NCBI RefSeq assembly: GCF_009455625.1
Contig: NZ_QPEQ01000001.1
Coordinates: 1,116,001-1,180,000 of the forward strand
DNA: 64,000 nucleotides
Direction: 5' to 3'
Origin: Paraburkholderia bonniea
Lineage (GTDB): Bacteria; Pseudomonadota; Gammaproteobacteria; Burkholderiales; Burkholderiaceae
Position 1 is the stretch's first letter. Each line of letters opens with the position of its first letter. Both the position numbers and the translations under genes were made by a program. Shown here one piece after another: positions 20,400-29,766 of this stretch. Under the pieces are notes generated by a model that had not been told where the DNA came from, searched no databases, and saw nothing but the letters and a program-made list of their open reading frames with translations.

Positions 20400-22187
20400 A
20401 TGTATCGCGCCCCTGTCAAAGACATGCTGTTTGTGCTGCAAGAGCTGGCTGGCCTGGAGCAGATCGCTGCGCTGCCGGGCTTTGAGGACGCGAATTCCGA
20501 CACGGCCCAGGCCGTGCTCGAAGAAGCCGCGAAACTGTGCGGTGAGGTATTGACCCCCCTGAATGTGACCGGCGACCGTAACCCAAGCCACTGGCATGAC
20601 GGCGCAGTGAGTGCGACGCCGGGTTTTGGCGAGGCGTTTCGCCAGTTCGCGCAAGGCGGCTGGCAAGGGGTGCAGCATCCTGTTGCGTATGACGGGCAAG
20701 GGTTGCCCAAGCTGATAGCGACGCCTTGCATCGAGATGCTGAATGCGTCGAATCTATCGTTCGCGTTATGTCCATTGCTGACCGATGGTGCTATCGAGGC
20801 GTTGCTGACTGCAGGCACCGAGGCTCAAAAGCAGGCGTACGTTCCTCGGCTGATATCTGGCGAGTGGACCGGCACGATGAACCTGACCGAGCCCCAGGCC
20901 GGCTCGGATCTGGCGCTGGTGCGCACCCGCGCAGAACCGCAAGACGATGGTTCTTACCGCCTGTTTGGCACGAAGATTTTTATCACGTGGGGCGAGCACG
21001 ATATGGCGCAGAACATTGTCCATCTCGTGCTGGCGCGCACGCCGAACGCACCGGAAGGTGTGAAAGGCATTTCGCTCTTTATCGTGCCGAAGTTTCTGCT
21101 CAATGACGACGGCTCGATTGGTGCACGTAACGACGTGCACTGCGTTTCGCTGGAGCACAAGCTGGGCATCAAGGCGAGCCCGACGGCGGTGTTGCAGTTT
21201 GGTGACCATGGCGGAGCGCTAGGTCATTTGATCGGCGAAGAAAATCGCGGCCTCGAATACATGTTCATCATGATGAATGCCGCCCGCTTTGCCGTGGGCA
21301 TGCAAGGTGTGGGCATTTCTGATCGGGCGTACCAGAAGGCGGCTGCCTATGCGAAAGACCGGGTGCAAAGCCGTCCGGTTGATGGCTCGGCGAAGCAGTC
21401 GGTGTCGATCATTCACCACCCCGATGTGCGCCGGATGCTGGCCACGATGCGGGCGTTGACCGAAGCCTCCCGCGCACTGGCGTATGTCGCGGCGGCGCAC
21501 TGCGATCTGGCGCATGCGCATCCTGATGAGGCGAAGCGGGCCGAACACCAGGCGATTTATGAATTTCTCGTGCCAGTGGTGAAAGGCTGGAGCACCGAGT
21601 TGTCGCTTGAGGTCACGAGTTTGGGCGTGCAGGTGCATGGTGGCATGGGTTTTATCGAGGAAACTGGTGCTGCGCAGTATTACCGTGACGCCCGCATCCT
21701 GCCGATTTACGAAGGTACGACAGCGATTCAGGCGAATGACCTGATCGGGCGCAAAACGCTGCGGGATGGTGGCGCGGTGGCACGCGCGCTGCTCGATGGC
21801 GTGGCGCATACGCTCGAAGCGCTAGGGGCGCAAAAAGGCGCGGCGTTCGACTCGATGCGGCGTTATCTGAGCGCCGGGCATCAGTCGTTGACGGCGGTCG
21901 TTGCGTTTGTCATTGCCCATGCAAAAAGCGATCCGAACGCGGTGTTTGCTGGCAGCGTGCCTTATCTGAAGCTCGCGGGGATTGTGCTGGGTGGCTGGCA
22001 GATGGCGCGGGCGTTGCTGGCTGCCGCTGAGCGGCAAGCTGAAGACCCGTCGTTTTATGGTGCGAAGATCGCTACGGCGCAGTTTTTTGCCGAGCATGTC
22101 TTGCCGCAGGCGAGCGCGCTCGAAGCGTCGATTGTGAGTGCGAAAGGCGATCAGGGCGTGCTGGCGCTGACAGAAGACCAGTTTTAG
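20400..22187 (+). CDS. Acyl-CoA dehydrogenase (long, about 600-residue class)
   Basis: FAD enzyme that introduces the alpha-beta double bond into acyl-CoA and passes electrons to ETF. The 595-residue protein has an N-terminal helical extension, the FAD/substrate blocks MNLTEPQAGSDLALVRT (about 160-176) and GTKIFITWGEHDM, and the late block ARILPIYEGTTAIQANDL, whose glutamate is the expected catalytic base. The extra C-terminal domain is typical of this class. A GGAGGAG ribosome-binding site precedes ATG 20400. Its position behind etfBA supports the electron-transfer partnership. The chain-length preference is unknown. Confidence 0.93.
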   Translation: MYRAPVKDMLFVLQELAGLEQIAALPGFEDANSDTAQAVLEEAAKLCGEVLTPLNVTGDRNPSHWHDGAVSATPGFGEAFRQFAQGGWQGVQHPVAYDGQGLPKLIATPCIEMLNASNLSFALCPLLTDGAIEALLTAGTEAQKQAYVPRLISGEWTGTMNLTEPQAGSDLALVRTRAEPQDDGSYRLFGTKIFITWGEHDMAQNIVHLVLARTPNAPEGVKGISLFIVPKFLLNDDGSIGARNDVHCVSLEHKLGIKASPTAVLQFGDHGGALGHLIGEENRGLEYMFIMMNAARFAVGMQGVGISDRAYQKAAAYAKDRVQSRPVDGSAKQSVSIIHHPDVRRMLATMRALTEASRALAYVAAAHCDLAHAHPDEAKRAEHQAIYEFLVPVVKGWSTELSLEVTSLGVQVHGGMGFIEETGAAQYYRDARILPIYEGTTAIQANDLIGRKTLRDGGAVARALLDGVAHTLEALGAQKGAAFDSMRRYLSAGHQSLTAVVAFVIAHAKSDPNAVFAGSVPYLKLAGIVLGGWQMARALLAAAERQAEDPSFYGAKIATAQFFAEHVLPQASALEASIVSAKGDQGVLALTEDQF

Positions 22188-22261
22188 CTTGATGCGCGTG
22201 ATGCGTGTGGCTTTTGCTACTGAGGCGGGCCGGGTTTGTCTCGGCTTATTCCGGCCAGCCT

Positions 22262-22282
22262 GGCTAGTTAAATCAACTAGCC
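22262..22282. repeat. Small inverted repeat after the acyl-CoA dehydrogenase
   Basis: A perfect 8-bp stem GGCTAGTT/AACTAGCC with a 5-base loop. It has no T run and lies between convergent genes, upstream of the better terminator at 22311. Confidence 0.6.
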
Positions 22283-22310
22283 GTTAAACAACCGTTGAGT
22301 AGAAGTTAAG

Positions 22311-22334
22311 CAGCCGTTGAGGGACGGCTGTTTT
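22311..22334 (+). terminator. Terminator after the acyl-CoA dehydrogenase
   Basis: CAGCCGT/ACGGCTG, a perfect 7-bp stem with a 6-base loop, is followed by four T. It lies 123 bases downstream of the stop codon. Confidence 0.75.
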
Positions 22335-22341
22335 GCTACCA

Positions 22342-22371
22342 GGCGCTACGCCAGACGCCAGACGTAGCGCC
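22342..22371 (-). repeat. Hairpin just downstream of dadA
   Basis: GGCGCTACG/CGTAGCGCC is a perfect 9-bp stem with a 12-base loop, 9 bases beyond the dadA stop. No T run follows on the minus strand, so it is either a weak terminator or a 3'-end stabilising hairpin. Confidence 0.6.
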
Positions 22372-22379
22372 CTGGCCGG

Positions 22380-23666
22380 TCAGGCGAAAGCGGGCCGGGC
22401 TGTGTTGTCGGTGGCACCCAGATAGCGATGCACGGTCAGATCATCGGCGCGGATGGCCGGTTGCTTGCCCGATATCAGATCGGCTAGCAACTGGCCTGAG
22501 CCGCATGACATCGTCCAGCCCAGCGTGCCATGCCCCGTATTCAGGAAAAGGTTAGAGAGCGGCGTGCGGCCGACGATTGGCGTGCCATCGGGCGTCATCG
22601 GGCGCAGGCCGGTCCAGAAGGTCGCTTTTGAGGTATCGCCGCCACCGGGAAACAAATCGTTGACGCACATCTCGAGCGTTTCACGCCGGGCCCGTTTGAG
22701 CGTCTTGTCAAAGCCGACGATCTCCGCCATGCCGCCGACCCGGATCCGGTCATCAAAACGCGTGATGGCGATCTTGTAGGTTTCGTCCAGCACGGTGGAA
22801 ACCGGCGCGGCCGCTGCATTGAGAACGGGGGCGGTGATGGAATAGCCCTTGAGCGGATACACCGGGATCTTGAGCGTGTGCGCGAGAAGCGGAGTCGAAT
22901 GAGCGCCCAGTGCGACGACATAAGCCTCTGCACGCACCAGTTCATGACCGCACTGGACCCCAGCGATACGCCCACCGCTTAATGCGAGCGCATCGACTGG
23001 CGTGTTGTAGCGGAAGGTGACGCCCAGTTCTGTGGCAAGCGTGGCGAGGCGCTGGGTGAACAACTGGCAGTCGCCGGTTTCGTCACCAGGCAGGCGCAAG
23101 CCACCGGTGAGCTTGTGCGAGATGGCCGCCATCGCGGGTTCGACTCGGGCGAGATCGGCGGGCATCAAGAGTTCGTACGGCACATTGGCCTCTTTGAGCA
23201 CCGCGATATCTTTGGCTGCGCCATCAAGCTGTTGCTGAGTGCGGAACACCTGCAGCGTGCCGCCCATCCGGCCTTCATATTGAATACCGGTGTCGGTGCG
23301 CAAGGCTTGCAGGCAGTCGCGGCTGTATTCCGCCAGCCTGACCATCCGGCCTTTGTTAATGGCATAACGCGCGGTGGTGCAGTTCTGCAGCATTTGCCAC
23401 ATCCAGCTCAACTGGAACTGCGTGCCGTCGAGACGGATCGATAGCGGCGCGTGCTTCTCGAACATCCATTTGATGGCTTTGAGCGGCACGCCAGGCGCGG
23501 CCCACGGCGCGGCATAACCTGGCGAAATCTGCCCGGCGTTGGCAAAACTGGTTTCGAGCGCGGGACCGGGTTCACGGTCGATCACGGTGACTTCGTGGCC
23601 AGCCCGGGCGAGATAATAAGCGCTGGTTACGCCAACCACGCCACTGCCTAACACAACGATACGCAT
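22380..23666 (-). CDS. dadA: D-amino acid dehydrogenase small subunit
   Basis: FAD-dependent membrane-associated dehydrogenase that oxidises D-amino acids, mainly D-alanine, to 2-oxo acids with electrons going to the respiratory chain. The 428-residue protein begins with the dinucleotide motif [20 protein letters not shown] (residues 4-23). It ends with the DAO blocks [16 protein letters not shown] and [16 protein letters not shown]. It is divergent from an Lrp-type regulator 186 bases away; Lrp control of dad genes is well established, so this neighbour is the likely regulator. Confidence 0.95.
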   Translation of the reverse strand: MRIVVLGSGVVGVTSAYYLARAGHEVTVIDREPGPALETSFANAGQISPGYAAPWAAPGVPLKAIKWMFEKHAPLSIRLDGTQFQLSWMWQMLQNCTTARYAINKGRMVRLAEYSRDCLQALRTDTGIQYEGRMGGTLQVFRTQQQLDGAAKDIAVLKEANVPYELLMPADLARVEPAMAAISHKLTGGLRLPGDETGDCQLFTQRLATLATELGVTFRYNTPVDALALSGGRIAGVQCGHELVRAEAYVVALGAHSTPLLAHTLKIPVYPLKGYSITAPVLNAAAAPVSTVLDETYKIAITRFDDRIRVGGMAEIVGFDKTLKRARRETLEMCVNDLFPGGGDTSKATFWTGLRPMTPDGTPIVGRTPLSNLFLNTGHGTLGWTMSCGSGQLLADLISGKQPAIRADDLTVHRYLGATDNTARPAFA

Positions 23667-23800
23667 AGCTGCTCCGAAAAATCGAGGGGCGAATGGCTGC
23701 TGGCAGCAATCGCTTTGGTTTTAATTCTGGTTTCAGCGTGTGATACCCAAGGGGCGCGCACTATTAGTTCAGCGAGCCCAGTATTTTTGTCTATAGTATT

Positions 23801-23829
23801 TTGCTTAATGCAGTTTTTGTTACTGTATT
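23801..23829 (+). promoter_or_regulatory. Candidate sigma-70 promoter of the Lrp-type gene
   Basis: TTGCTT (23801-23806), a 17-base spacer and TGTATT (23824-23829) place the start of transcription near 23836, 17 bases before the ATG. The surrounding AT-rich intergenic region with runs of T would suit Lrp binding and autoregulation. Confidence 0.45.
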
Positions 23830-23852
23830 TTTCAGTTTTTCAGAGGTAATTT

Positions 23853-24341
23853 ATGCGAATGCAACGTCAGTCAGTTCGTGCGCTGGACAATCTTGACCGC
23901 AAGATTCTTGCGCTGCTTCAGCAAGACGGCCGGATGGCGATGAAAGACCTTGCGGAGCAAGTTGGGTTGTCGGTGACGCCCTGTATTGAGCGGGTGCGGC
24001 GCATGGAGCGCGATAGCGTTATCACCGGTTATTACGCCCGGGTTAATCCCGTTGAACTGGGCGCGGCGCTGCTGGTATTCGTCGAGATCACGCTCGATCA
24101 CAAGAGCGGCAATATGTTCGACCAGTTTCGCCGCGAGGTGCAGAAGATTCCTGAGGTGCTGGAATGCCATCTGGTCTCGGGGGATTTCGACTATCTGATC
24201 AAGGCCCGGATTGGCGAAATGGCCGATTACCGCAAGCTGCTGGGCGATATCCTGCTGCAATTGCCGGGGGCGGTGCAGTCGAAGAGCTATGTGGTGATGG
24301 AGGAAATCAAGGAAACGCTGATGATTTCAGTGGCGGAGTAA
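23853..24341 (+). CDS. lrp: Lrp/AsnC-family transcriptional regulator
   Basis: Leucine-responsive-type regulator with an N-terminal winged helix (DNLDRKILALLQQDGRM, about residues 11-27, then DLAEQVGLSVTPCIERVRRME) and a C-terminal RAM/AsnC ligand domain. The 162-residue length matches Lrp (164 in E. coli), and VSGDFDYLIKARI is typical. ATG 23853 has a GAGGT ribosome-binding site; ATG 23859 is an alternative. It is divergent from dadA, and a long hairpin terminator follows. Confidence 0.92.
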   Translation: MRMQRQSVRALDNLDRKILALLQQDGRMAMKDLAEQVGLSVTPCIERVRRMERDSVITGYYARVNPVELGAALLVFVEITLDHKSGNMFDQFRREVQKIPEVLECHLVSGDFDYLIKARIGEMADYRKLLGDILLQLPGAVQSKSYVVMEEIKETLMISVAE

Positions 24342-24360
24342 GTAAAAAGAGGCTCGACCA

Positions 24361-24408
24361 GGAGGCTCGAATGCTGTATGTTTGTACAGTATTCGAGCCT
24401 CCTTTTTT
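24361..24408. terminator. Long hairpin terminator after lrp
   Basis: The 18-bp stem (24361-24378 with 24385-24402) has one G-T pair and a 6-base loop, followed by six T. It lies 20 bases after the stop codon. It overlaps the upstream part of the following radical SAM frame, which argues that this gene starts beyond it. Confidence 0.93.
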
Positions 24409-24449
24409 ATTTCGTTTCCGTTTCCGCTTTCTCTTTCCTGCTTTCCGCT

Positions 24450-25583
24450 GTGACTGATTCCCGCGCTGAATTTCCGCTTGCTTCTCCGGTGCCCCGTAAG
24501 GGGCGCGGTGCTGTCACGAATCTGCAAGGGCGCTATGAGGTCGATCAGCGTAGCGCGGTTGACGATGGCTGGGCACCGCTTGCTGAACCCGGCGAGGCGG
24601 ATGAGCCTGCAGTGTTACGCACTGAAGTGTTTGAAGAGCAGGCTAAAAGCATCCTGACGCGTAACGCGTCGCCAGACATTCCCTTTAACGTATCGCTCAA
24701 TCCTTATCGCGGCTGCGAGCATGGCTGCATTTACTGCTTTGCGCGGCCGACGCACAGCTATCTGGGGCTGTCTCCCGGGCTCGATTTCGAGAGCCGCATT
24801 TACGCCAAAATCAACGCGCCAGCATTGCTGCGCCAGGCATTGTCCCGGCCTTCATACGTTGTTGAGCCGATTGCGCTGGGGGTGATTACCGATGCCTGGC
24901 AGCCGGTTGAACGCGATCTGAGGCTGACGCGCCAGGTGATCGAAGTGCTGGCCGAATACGGCCATCCCTTTGCTGCGATCACCAAGTCGTCACTGATTGA
25001 GCGCGATCTCGACCTGCTGGCACCCATGGCCGCGCGCAAGCAAGTCATGGCCGCGATCACGATGACCACGCTCGACCCAGCGCTGGCGCGAACGCTCGAA
25101 CCACGTGCGGCCACGCCCGCGCGCAGGCTGCGCACCATTCGCACGTTGAGTGAAGCGGGGGTGCCGGTGGGGGTGAGCATCGCGCCGGTCATTCCGTTTG
25201 TGACCGAGCCCGATCTTGAGCGGGTGCTGGAGGCGTGTGCCGAGGCGGGGGCGACCCATGCCAGCTATATCGTGTTGCGTTTGCCGTGGGAGGTCGCGCC
25301 GCTATTCAGGGAGTGGCTGGACGCACATTTTCCGGACCGCGCTGAGCGTGTGATGAATCGCGTGCGTGACATGCGTGGCGGCAAAGATTACGACGCATCG
25401 TTTGCCAGCCGGATGAAGGGTGAAGGGCCGTGGGCTGACCTGTTGCACCAGCGTTTTCGTCAGGCGGTGCGCCGCGTTGGCCTGAATGAACGCTCGCGCG
25501 GCATTCTCGATATGTCGCAGTTCCGTGGCGTGCAGGCCGCGGCCCGGCCACGTGACGGAGAGGCGCAACTGGATTTGTTCTAG
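24450..25583 (+). CDS. PA0069-family radical SAM protein
   Basis: Radical SAM enzyme of the SplB-like group, with the cluster-binding cysteines in the CxxxCxxC motif CEHGCIYCFA (about residues 94-103) and the following RPTHSYLGLSPGLDFE, typical of the PA0069 family. The reaction is unknown. I chose the GTG at 24450 (VTDSRAEFPL), giving 377 residues. The in-frame ATG at 24378 lies inside the lrp terminator and would add a hydrophobic stretch absent from the family. The start is uncertain because no good ribosome-binding site is seen. Confidence 0.85.
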   Translation: MTDSRAEFPLASPVPRKGRGAVTNLQGRYEVDQRSAVDDGWAPLAEPGEADEPAVLRTEVFEEQAKSILTRNASPDIPFNVSLNPYRGCEHGCIYCFARPTHSYLGLSPGLDFESRIYAKINAPALLRQALSRPSYVVEPIALGVITDAWQPVERDLRLTRQVIEVLAEYGHPFAAITKSSLIERDLDLLAPMAARKQVMAAITMTTLDPALARTLEPRAATPARRLRTIRTLSEAGVPVGVSIAPVIPFVTEPDLERVLEACAEAGATHASYIVLRLPWEVAPLFREWLDAHFPDRAERVMNRVRDMRGGKDYDASFASRMKGEGPWADLLHQRFRQAVRRVGLNERSRGILDMSQFRGVQAAARPRDGEAQLDLF

Positions 25584-25631
25584 CTTTGTCCGGACCTTTG
25601 CCTTGATCTTTATTCTGGCTGCGCTGCAACA

Positions 25632-26099
25632 TTATTGAGATAGTGCTTTTGCTGCCTGAACCTGCGCTTCAAAGTAGGTTTGAAACGAAAGGGCGAGGCC
25701 GGTCATGAGCAGGAAGGCACCAATGAGCAGCGCGAAGATGATGATGAAAATCACCGTCCAGCCGGAGCGGCTATGCCGCTCGGTGCCCGCATTAAACTGC
25801 GCATCCCATTTTTCGTCAGGGCGCAGCCCGTACACGATGGCGGCCAGAAAGGCGGAGAGCAGCGAGACTGCTCCGGCGAAGGCCAGGATCCAGCCCAGTA
25901 CCGAGCCGCGCTCGGTTGCGACGAGCAGCATGAACCCGGGAATACCTATTAGTGTGCCAAGCAGATGAGCCCAGCCAGCCAGGTCGCGCAGCCCATATAG
26001 GTAAAAGCGATGCGCGCCGAGGCTGCCGAAGAAAAACGCCAGTGCAGCGGTGATCGTTTTCGATTTGAAGCGGGAAAGATGCGAGGCAGGGGTATTCAT
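25632..26099 (-). CDS. TM2-domain (NINE) membrane protein
   Basis: The 155-residue protein has an N-terminal TM2 domain with the characteristic FFFGSLGAHRFYLYGLRDLAG block (about residues 22-42). Two or three more hydrophobic segments follow (about 47-61, 68-90 and 115-139). It lies in the inner membrane and its function is unknown. It is convergent with the radical SAM gene, 48 bases apart, without an obvious terminator between them. Confidence 0.82.
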   Translation of the reverse strand: MNTPASHLSRFKSKTITAALAFFFGSLGAHRFYLYGLRDLAGWAHLLGTLIGIPGFMLLVATERGSVLGWILAFAGAVSLLSAFLAAIVYGLRPDEKWDAQFNAGTERHSRSGWTVIFIIIFALLIGAFLLMTGLALSFQTYFEAQVQAAKALSQ

Positions 26100-26499
26100 G
26101 TGACGTCGACGGTAAGGTGATTAATAGATAAGTGAGATGAGCGGAATGGGCGCGGAGGCGGGGGAAATCTGTTTCGCGGGCATTCTACGCTCGCTGGATG
26201 CCTGGCTGGATGCGGCGGCCAGGGGCGGGTCTCAGTGGTCTCGTAAATGGCAGGTTTATAAACATCCCGCTTTGGGCTTTTGCCCATGTGTTCCATCTGT
26301 TCCGTCTGTTGCAGGCACCCATGCGGGCTTGGGCAACTGTAAAAACGGACGTTTCAGGCCCACATGGTTTTCGGGACGAATGGCTTCGCAGGACGGTGCT
26401 CAATTGGGTTTGTGGCGGTAAGTGTTTGTTATGGCTTCGGTTTCAGTCTATAATCGCGCGTTTTAGTGTTTCCGAACCCCGGTTTTCAAGGATTCTAGT
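26100..26499. other. Intergenic region upstream of rpsP
   Basis: These 400 bases lie between the divergent TM2 gene and rpsP. Apart from the rpsP promoter at 26426-26454, nothing is recognised; short open frames here have no family features. Confidence 0.5.
26426..26454 (+). promoter_or_regulatory. Sigma-70 promoter of the rpsP-rimM-trmD-rplS operon
   Basis: TTGTTA (26426-26431), a 17-base spacer and a consensus TATAAT (26449-26454) place transcription about 38 bases upstream of the rpsP ATG. It is among the best sigma-70 matches noticed in the window, as expected for a ribosomal operon. Confidence 0.82.
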
Positions 26500-26757
26500 A
26501 TGGTCATCATTCGCCTGGCTCGTGGCGGCTCGAAGAAGCGCCCTTTTTACAATATCGTCGCAACCGATTCGCGTAACCGTCGTGACGGCCGCTTTATCGA
26601 GCGCGTTGGGTTTTACAACCCGATAGCAACAAAGGGCGAAGCGTTGCGTATCGCTCAAGATCGCCTGACTTACTGGCAAGGTGTTGGCGCGCAACTGTCG
26701 CCTACCGTTCAGCGTCTCGTCAAAGAAGCACAAAAGGCCGCTGCGGCTGCTGCCTGA
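26500..26757 (+). CDS. rpsP: 30S ribosomal protein S16
   Basis: Small-subunit assembly protein. The 85-residue product begins [17 protein letters not shown] and contains [14 protein letters not shown], both diagnostic. It is the first gene of the conserved rpsP-rimM-trmD-rplS operon. The Ala-rich tail is a common lineage variant. Confidence 0.97.
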   Translation: MVIIRLARGGSKKRPFYNIVATDSRNRRDGRFIERVGFYNPIATKGEALRIAQDRLTYWQGVGAQLSPTVQRLVKEAQKAAAAAA

Positions 26758-26906
26758 TATCGACCTGACTAGCCCGGTACGGCTGGTATTGGCTTTGCGG
26801 TGCACCTCTGGCTGGCGCTTTTTGCGTCAGGCTAGTTTGTGCCGGAGCCAAACGGGTTTAGCAGGCTGTCGTTTCTTGGGCCGGCTTAGGCTGGTTATGG
26901 TTGGTT

Positions 26907-27578
26907 ATGGCAACGCATGATTCCAGTAAGACTGAACGCGCCCAAATTTCATTTGGCGCGTTTTCACGTAAACCTGTCGAGCGTGCTGCCAGCACGGGCA
27001 CGGTTGATTTGACGCTGCGCGCGGAGTCCGCTGAAAGCTGGCCGGACGATGCCGTGGAAGTTGGCGTGATCGTCGATTCCTATGGTCTAAAAGGGTGGGT
27101 GAAGGTCGCGGCTCATGCGGATGCAGGGCGTGGCGGCGATGCTTTGCTGACTGCACCGCGCTGGTGGCTGTTAAAAGACCATGAGCGCCGCTCGACTGGG
27201 GCGCAGGGCGCGAAAGTTCATGGCGACAGTGTTGTTGTCGCTTTGGGCGGCGTGACGGATCGTGATGCTGCGCTGTTGATGCGAGGCACGCGCGTCTATA
27301 TTTGCCGCAGCGATTTCCCTGCCCTCGAAGCCGATGAGTTTTACTGGGTTGATCTGCTGGGGCTTGATGTTGTCAACGAGGTGGGTGTTGCGCTTGGCAC
27401 GGTCGCTGGCATGATCGACAACGGCGCGCATTCGGTATTGCGCGTTGCGTATCAGGCCAGTGGCGTAGAGGGCAAGAACACAACGGCTGAGCGGTTAATT
27501 CCGTTTGTCGGCGTATATGTCAAGGCAGTGGACCAGGCAGCGAAGCAAATCACTGTCGACTGGGAAGCAGACTATTAA
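26907..27578 (+). CDS. rimM: Ribosome maturation factor RimM
   Basis: Assists 30S head assembly with S19. The 223-residue protein has the RimM N-terminal domain ([16 protein letters not shown] from about residue 51) and a C-terminal PRC barrel ([15 protein letters not shown] at about 146). It carries about 50 extra N-terminal residues compared with the 182-residue E. coli protein, of low complexity and probably disordered. ATG 26907 is preferred; TTG 26901 would add two residues. Confidence 0.94.
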   Translation: MATHDSSKTERAQISFGAFSRKPVERAASTGTVDLTLRAESAESWPDDAVEVGVIVDSYGLKGWVKVAAHADAGRGGDALLTAPRWWLLKDHERRSTGAQGAKVHGDSVVVALGGVTDRDAALLMRGTRVYICRSDFPALEADEFYWVDLLGLDVVNEVGVALGTVAGMIDNGAHSVLRVAYQASGVEGKNTTAERLIPFVGVYVKAVDQAAKQITVDWEADY

Positions 27579-27603
27579 CTGGTGCGGATAGTGGGAGCGG
27601 GCG

Positions 27604-28371
27604 ATGCAGTTTGATGTTGTAACGCTCTTTCCTGAGATGTTTCGCGCGCTGACTGACTGGGGTATTACCAGCCGGGCGGCGAAGCAGGCGCGTTATGGTT
27701 TGCGTACCTGGAATCCGCGCGATTTCACGGCTGACAGCTATCGCACCATTGATGATCGCCCCTACGGTGGTGGCCCCGGCATGGTGATGCTGGCGCGGCC
27801 GCTGGAAGATGCGATTGGTGCGGCCCGGCTGGCTCAGGCGCAGCAAGGTATTGGCAATTCGCGGGTGGTGATGATGTCCCCGCAGGGCGCCACGCTGAAT
27901 CACCGCAAAGTGATGCAGCTCACGCAAGTGCCAGGGTTGATCCTGTTATGTGGCCGCTACGAAGCCATCGATCAGCGCCTGATCGACCGGTGTGTCGACG
28001 AAGAAATCAGTCTTGGCGATTTTGTCCTGTCGGGTGGAGAGCTGCCCGCGATGGCGTTGATGGATTCGGTGGTGCGTCAGTTGCCAGGTGTGCTCAACGA
28101 CGCGCAATCGGCGGCTCAGGACAGTTTTGTGGATGTGCTGCTGGATTGCCCGCATTACACACGCCCTGAAGAGCTCGACGGTGCGCGGGTGCCAGATGTG
28201 CTGCTGGGCGGGCATCATGCCGAAATCGAAAAATGGCGTCGCCGTGAAGCGTTGCGTAACACGCTGCACAAGCGTCCTGACTTGATTGATCAGGCGAGAA
28301 AAAACAAGATGTTGAGCCGTGCTGATGAGGCATGGCTCGCAAGTCTCATGAAGGAAGCGCCCCGGGCTTAA
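27604..28371 (+). CDS. trmD: tRNA (guanine37-N1)-methyltransferase
   Basis: SPOUT methyltransferase that makes m1G37 and prevents +1 frameshifting. The 255-residue protein has the trefoil-knot blocks [15 protein letters not shown] (about residues 113-127) and [12 protein letters not shown] (about 139-150), and YGGGPGMVM near residue 54. It is 25 bases after rimM in the conserved operon. Confidence 0.97.
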   Translation: MQFDVVTLFPEMFRALTDWGITSRAAKQARYGLRTWNPRDFTADSYRTIDDRPYGGGPGMVMLARPLEDAIGAARLAQAQQGIGNSRVVMMSPQGATLNHRKVMQLTQVPGLILLCGRYEAIDQRLIDRCVDEEISLGDFVLSGGELPAMALMDSVVRQLPGVLNDAQSAAQDSFVDVLLDCPHYTRPEELDGARVPDVLLGGHHAEIEKWRRREALRNTLHKRPDLIDQARKNKMLSRADEAWLASLMKEAPRA

Positions 28372-28518
28372 ACCTCTGGAGCATTTCGCATGAGACACAG
28401 GCGGTGCCGGCCATGCGTGGGCGGTGCCAGATGTGAACCCATCCTCTATCGGGGCCGTCGCCGCGCGTGATACGCAAGGCAGGTACGAACGCCGACAAGA
28501 TGGCTTTAGGAGTTAGTG

Positions 28519-28905
28519 ATGAATCTGATTGCAATACTTGAACAAGAAGAAATCGGGCGCGCGCTCGCCGGTAAGACAATCCCTGAATTCGCTCCTGGCG
28601 ATACAGTGATCGTCAGCGTGAACGTGGTTGAAGGGACGCGTAAGCGTGTTCAGGCCTACGAAGGTGTCGTGATTGCCAAGCGCAATCGTGGTCTGAATTC
28701 GTCGTTTATCGTGCGCAAGATTTCGTCGGGTGAAGGCGTTGAGCGGACGTTCCAGACATACTCGCCGCTGCTGGCAAGCATCGAAGTGAAGCGCCGTGGT
28801 GATGTACGCCGTGCAAAGTTGTACTACTTGCGCGAGCGTTCGGGCAAATCGGCCCGGATCAAGGAAAAGCTGGTGTCGAAGAACCGCACAGCTCCTCAAG
28901 CGTAA
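28519..28905 (+). CDS. rplS: 50S ribosomal protein L19
   Basis: Large-subunit protein at the 30S interface. The 128-residue product has the L19 blocks [18 protein letters not shown] and [21 protein letters not shown] 28519 is preceded by TTTAGGAG; a GTG at 28516 is also in frame. It is the last gene of the operon, followed by a strong terminator. Confidence 0.97.
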   Translation: MNLIAILEQEEIGRALAGKTIPEFAPGDTVIVSVNVVEGTRKRVQAYEGVVIAKRNRGLNSSFIVRKISSGEGVERTFQTYSPLLASIEVKRRGDVRRAKLYYLRERSGKSARIKEKLVSKNRTAPQA

Positions 28906-28915
28906 TAGCTGCAAG

Positions 28916-28941
28916 AAAAGCACCCACCCGGGTGCTTTTTT
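28916..28941 (+). terminator. Rho-independent terminator after rplS
   Basis: The 10-bp stem AAAAGCACCC/GGGTGCTTTT with a 4-base loop is followed by more T. It ends the ribosomal operon 10 bases after the rplS stop. Confidence 0.94.
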
Positions 28942-28955
28942 ATTGGTTGTGACCC

Positions 28956-29648
28956 GTGACCCGTCCTGTTTTCGAACCCGAAGCATTGCCTGTCGAATCC
29001 GTGGGGAATGATTTGCCCCAGGTTGACCCCGAACGTCTATCCGCTGCGGGTTTGCGGGCATATTTCAGGCGGCCAGTGCAATGGACCTCCGAACCTGTTG
29101 ACGTCCAGGCACCGACCCAGGCTGATCCTCGTGTCGCAGCGGTGCTGATGCCGCTTGTCGTGCGTGAGAGCGGCCTGAGCGTGCTGCTGACGCAACGTGC
29201 CGATCATCTGCATGATCATGCTGGCCAGATTAGTTTCCCAGGTGGCCGCCGCGAGCCGTTTGATGCCAGCGCTATTGCCACTGCGTTGCGCGAGGCTCAG
29301 GAAGAGGTTGGTCTTGATCCGCGCCATGTCGAAGTGCTGGGTTCGCTGCCCGACTATCTGACGGGTACGGGTTTCCTGGTGACGCCCGTGGTTGGCCTCA
29401 TTCATCCGCCGTTTTTGCTCGAAGCCGATACGCTTGAGGTGGCCGAAATTTTCGAGGTGCCGCTGAGGTTTTTGATGAATCCCCTTCATCACGAGGTGCG
29501 AGTGCTGCATTGGGAGGGCGGTGAGCGGCGCTTCTTTGCCATGCCATACCCCCGCGGGAGCGATACGGAGCGCGCCAGTGGGCAGTATTTCATCTGGGGT
29601 GCCACAGCGGCGATGCTGCGCAATCTATACCGGTTTTTAGCGGCTTGA
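28956..29648 (+). CDS. CoA pyrophosphatase-type Nudix hydrolase
   Basis: Probably hydrolyses CoA and CoA esters to 3',5'-ADP and 4'-phosphopantetheine. The 230-residue protein has the Nudix box with the catalytic REAQEEVGL (about residues 114-122) preceded by FPGGRREPFD; the Asp in the box is common in this subfamily. The upstream LLTQRADHLHDHAGQISFPG is the CoA-Nudix (UPF0035) motif. GTG 28956 is the only reasonable start and lies 14 bases after the rplS terminator. Confidence 0.88.
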   Translation: MTRPVFEPEALPVESVGNDLPQVDPERLSAAGLRAYFRRPVQWTSEPVDVQAPTQADPRVAAVLMPLVVRESGLSVLLTQRADHLHDHAGQISFPGGRREPFDASAIATALREAQEEVGLDPRHVEVLGSLPDYLTGTGFLVTPVVGLIHPPFLLEADTLEVAEIFEVPLRFLMNPLHHEVRVLHWEGGERRFFAMPYPRGSDTERASGQYFIWGATAAMLRNLYRFLAA

Positions 29649-29766
29649 ATAACGCCTGGCGACGAGGGTTCTCTGCCAGCATCAACGGGCTTGCCCGATC
29701 TGGTATAGCAGCCCCTGTGCTATCGTTCTGCATCGTTCGTATAACCCGAATCTCACGGCGCATAGC

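Noticed and set aside
19524..20699. 391-residue minus-strand frame across etfA and the following gene
   Set aside because: Antisense to two confident genes and to a terminator; no motif.
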